The notes under the pieces are model-generated. The model was not told where the DNA came from. It searched no databases and saw nothing but the letters and a program-made list of their open reading frames with translations. DNA of 64,000 nt. It comes from Chrysophaeum taylorii (lineage: Eukaryota > Sar > Pelagophyceae > Pelagomonadales > Pelagomonadaceae). The DNA is taken from positions 1 through 64,000 of the forward strand of contig JAQMWT010000314.1 of the NCBI GenBank assembly GCA_029834535.1, given 5' to 3'. Shown here piece by piece: positions 61,576 to 64,000 of this stretch. Each line of letters starts with the position of its first letter. Within the stretch, counting starts at the first letter, position 1. The translations under genes were made by a program, and so were the position numbers.

Positions 61576-61662
61576 GAGGGGTAAGAGATTGGGACAGGTG
61601 AACTTATTGGCCTGCCCATTTTGTTGTCCTTTTCTATTCGTAATAACTAGGGGATCTCTTCT

Positions 61663-61770
61663 TGTGAGGAAGCTATGACACTTACCCCTGCACCACGTAT
61701 CCCTACGTCATTCGCTTATCGCTATTGAGGTCCCCATTATAGTTCTCACAACCCCATTTCAGTTCTCACA
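61663..61770 (+). repeat. Element D 5' LTR
   Basis: 108 bp, TG...CA, ending TTCTCACA. The last 20 bp contain TTCTCACA twice, so the end could be 61750 instead. Confidence 0.65.
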
Positions 61771-61807
61771 TGGCAGCAGTGTTCGTTCGTTTCGATCGAA
61801 CCTGTGC

Positions 61808-62640
61808 TTGACTTCACGGCGACTCCTCATCGGCTTGAGTTCATTGCTACGTGTTCGGTTCGTTTCGTCTACCATGTCCTCGATCGAAATTAACGATAGC
61901 AAGCTTTCGCAAAAACTTGATGCCTTCAGCGGTGAGCGACATTTTTTTTTTCCACCCATGGCCACGTCGTCTCGCGAGCATGATCATCTCTACCGGCGAT
62001 CACATTATCTCGACCAACGATACTTGGACTAGCATCTCAGCATCTCACTGCTCTGAAGAAGAATTTCTCAGCATCTCGCTGCTCTGAAGGCGAATTTCGC
62101 GTCAAGCAACAACGTTGATATCCATGAAAACCGCGACATGAACTTCACGCGACTTTATAAGCGCATTACCGATGTCTACATGGGCCATCGGAGTATACAA
62201 GTTGCTCGGCATTGTACCAATCACCGGAGTTCAAGTTGCTCGGCATTGTACCTGATCCGACGCACCCTCGAGTGGGTCCTCGCATTTGACTACGTGCATC
62301 GTGCTTCAAGACTTACTGGCTTTGTTTTATCGCCTCGCATTTCGTACCGATGAATGTGGTTGTACCCTTGAGAAGTTCAACAACAACAATCAATTTAGAC
62401 GGCATGCACAACCACTTCTGCCGCGCTATCCGCCGCGTCGTCAGCCGCAACCCCGACTTCAGACTCTTCCAACTGACCTACCCTATACGCTCCCCTTTCC
62501 CATCAACCTGGCCCTACTCGATTCCGACGCAATACCCAATGTCATTTTGGCGGCTGCAAGGATCACTTTAAGAGGGACTGCCGCTAGTTTCAAACTCCCT
62601 AGCTATTCCACGACAACGCGCTACCCACCATCGCCGTTCT
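61808..62640 (+). pseudogene. Element D Gag remnant
   Basis: MSSIEINDSKLSQKLDAFSG matches Copia-1 Gag. It then shifts frame at a T-run (61947-61955) to WPRRLASMIISTGDHI, and NFTRLYKRITDVYMGH follows at 62140-62190. A tandem duplication of CAAGTTGCTCGGCATTGTAC lies at 62200-62250. The zinc-knuckle region is too damaged to identify. Confidence 0.65.
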
Positions 62641-62649
62641 TCTCAACAG

Positions 62650-63000
62650 CGCAACACTTCCAATGACTCCAACAACACCCAACAACACCAACCCACCAAA
62701 ACCAGCACCATCAACACTACCTTTTCTGCTCCTATGCCTACTCCAACCTTGCCTGATTCTAGTTCCACTCCGCCGCTTTTCTTAATACTACCACCTATTA
62801 CACCCCCTTCACCGCCTTAAACGGCCGCACCCAACGTCTCACATCCACCTCGCGCTACTCTATCTTATCATCTTTGCACCTTTCTGCCAATCAAGATAAT
62901 TCCAAGTCAGCGTGTGTACCGCCGATTTTCTGCCGCACGCACATCAACAACCCCATCCCATGGAAGCCCCTCGTTTTTGTGAAGGAAAAGTGCTTTTGTG
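62650..63000 (+). other. Pro/Thr-rich diverged part of element D
   Basis: CCAACAACACC-type low-complexity sequence, then fragments of open frames. No domain recognised. Confidence 0.4.
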
Positions 63001-63029
63001 GAAGCCCCTCGTTTTTGTTTTTAGCTCCC

Positions 63030-63275
63030 ATTGCACAGGCGCCCTTCGTCCTGTATTTTCCGCTATTCGTTGCTCAACCCCTCGTTCTGTATTTTCCCCT
63101 CGTCGTTGCTCCTCTCCTCGTTCTGTCTTTTCACCTCGTCGTTGCTCCCCTCCTCGTTCTGTATTTCGCCTATTCGTTGCTCCACTCCCCGTTTTGCATT
63201 TTCTGCTATTCGTTGATCCACTCCCCGTTCTACATTTTCTGCTATTCGTTGATCCACTCCTCGTTGTGCTTGTCG
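63030..63275 (+). repeat. Minisatellite of about 33 bp
   Basis: Seven to eight irregular units built around CGTTCTGTATTTTC and CGTCGTTGCTCC. The period keeps a frame open over 62874-63431 on the plus strand and 62944-63327 on the minus strand (RGGEQRR-type repeats). These frames are probably incidental. Confidence 0.75.
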
Positions 63276-64000
63276 GTTTTGGTAAAACCAGCGAATCACG
63301 TTCCATCGCGCATTTCACCTGCCACAACTAAGCTGTGCCTGTCAATTTTTCGCGTGCGCAGCTTTCGTGCTTCCTATGTGGTTGGATCGCTCATCTTCGG
63401 GATCCTGGACAGACGCTTCTTTGCTGTGTGATTTGTGGTTCTCCTTCGCGCACTATCGCCTTTTCGCCGCTTTTCTGACCTTTACAATCCGGTTTTGCTC
63501 TCGCAGTGAATTCCGTGCTCAGCACCCGCGACGCTATCTGCAATGCTCTTACGTGTCACTACGACGCTATCTACAACGTTTATACGTGCCACAACTGTTT
63601 TGCCACTATCGCCAACTTCTACCACAGTCTATTCGAGTATGACGAGCGAAGCTCGCCGCTTGCTCCTCCAACGTTGGCCCATATGGCAACTTCGTTCTTG
63701 CGAATGCGAAAACGGGCCACTTCCTTATCTGCCACAGCAGGCTGGCATACAGCAGCCTGGTCTACCCGTGTTCGTTCCTTACACCGCTGGCGCGTCCGAA
63801 GTCTTCCATTTTCGCGTACAGGACGCGGTCGTGCCCATGGCAACTTGCTCGCACCACAACAACCAAACACCCACGTTCGCATCAAACCTGTTTCCGCCTG
63901 TTTTTGCTTCTGTCGACTCCGACCATCGTCATAACCTGGTCACCATGCACCATTCAACATATCTGCCCAAAGGCCACGTTCTCATCAGACGTCTGATACA
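63276..64000 (+). other. Window end, probable internal part of element D
   Basis: Several open frames (63506-63934 and others) without recognisable motifs. It could be a diverged protease-integrase region; no HHCC or DTG motif was found. Confidence 0.35.

Larger units (their letters stand above)
61663..64000 (+). mobile_element. Copia-1 family element D, 5' part (runs off window)
   Basis: 5' LTR (61663-61770) starts TGTGAGGAAGCTATGACACT, similar to the Copia-1 LTR over its first half. Then TGGCAGCAGTGTTCG (primer site) and Gag-like coding. Beyond about 62650 it is diverged, and I could not identify protease or integrase before the window ends. Confidence 0.7.

Noticed and set aside
1-64000. 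tRNA, rRNA, riboswitch, attachment site or origin
   Set aside because: No sequence resembling these was found on reading; the window is transposon-rich eukaryotic DNA.

Overview
This is eukaryotic nuclear DNA made almost entirely of transposable elements. There are no operons, no ribosome-binding sites and no tRNA or rRNA genes. It contains Copia-type LTR retrotransposons, LINE-like 3' ends with tetranucleotide tails, Helitron helicase remnants, hAT-type DNA transposons, long CAAA arrays, and one candidate transposase gene whose frames join cleanly if introns of 37-58 nt are removed. The one intact host-like gene (53288-54706, minus) encodes a GC-rich, periplasmic-binding-protein-like type I membrane protein of a kind I associate with stramenopile microalgae. 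A pelagophyte or related alga is my best guess, at low confidence.

Layout. 1-2335: 3' end of a LINE-like element (LINE-alpha) running into a 0.7 kb CAAA/GAAA array. 2336-10862: first copy of a segmental duplication holding a broken PUS7 (TruD family) gene fragment, a charged hypothetical fragment and a LINE-beta end; a complete 5.4 kb Copia element (Copia-1, 4008-9373, target duplication GCTTA) sits inside it. 11604-15676: 5'-truncated member (A) of a second, large Copia family. 15823-21685: Helitron remnant H1, interrupted by a 4.66 kb TIR transposon (T1, 16946-21605). 21686-24844: further Helitron material, including two copies head to tail. 24845-25741: a small ORF with membrane segments. 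25743-29275: second CAAA array and second copy of the duplication, still carrying the empty Copia-1 site. 29276-52943: the old plus-strand Copia element B, invaded by hAT element X (which itself contains hAT element Y), by a LINE-beta fragment, and, in its 3' LTR, by the complete 10.3 kb minus-strand Copia element C (42486-52755, target duplication AGCTC). 53288-54706: the host gene. 54800-60320: a hAT relic and a decayed second copy of T1. 60430-61080: a fourth Helitron helicase relic. 61663-64000: 5' part of another Copia-1 family member.

The most unusual system is the A/B/C Copia family. It is about twice the normal Copia length. It has its protease at the extreme N terminus with no visible Gag before it, and extra coding sequence after RNase H with a Cys/His cluster and coiled coil. 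A short motif reading T-x-x-S-L-N-Y recurs at four equivalent places along the coding sequence in three diverged copies, and is conserved at the nucleotide level even at silent positions. I read it as candidate polyprotein processing sites, possibly doubling as an RNA or DNA signal. The second notable system is T1: a transposon with a 14 bp TIR whose protein has an N-terminal Cys motif, a barrel-like segment, a long coiled coil, a core related to a widespread uncharacterised protist protein family, and a C-terminal Tudor-like barrel.
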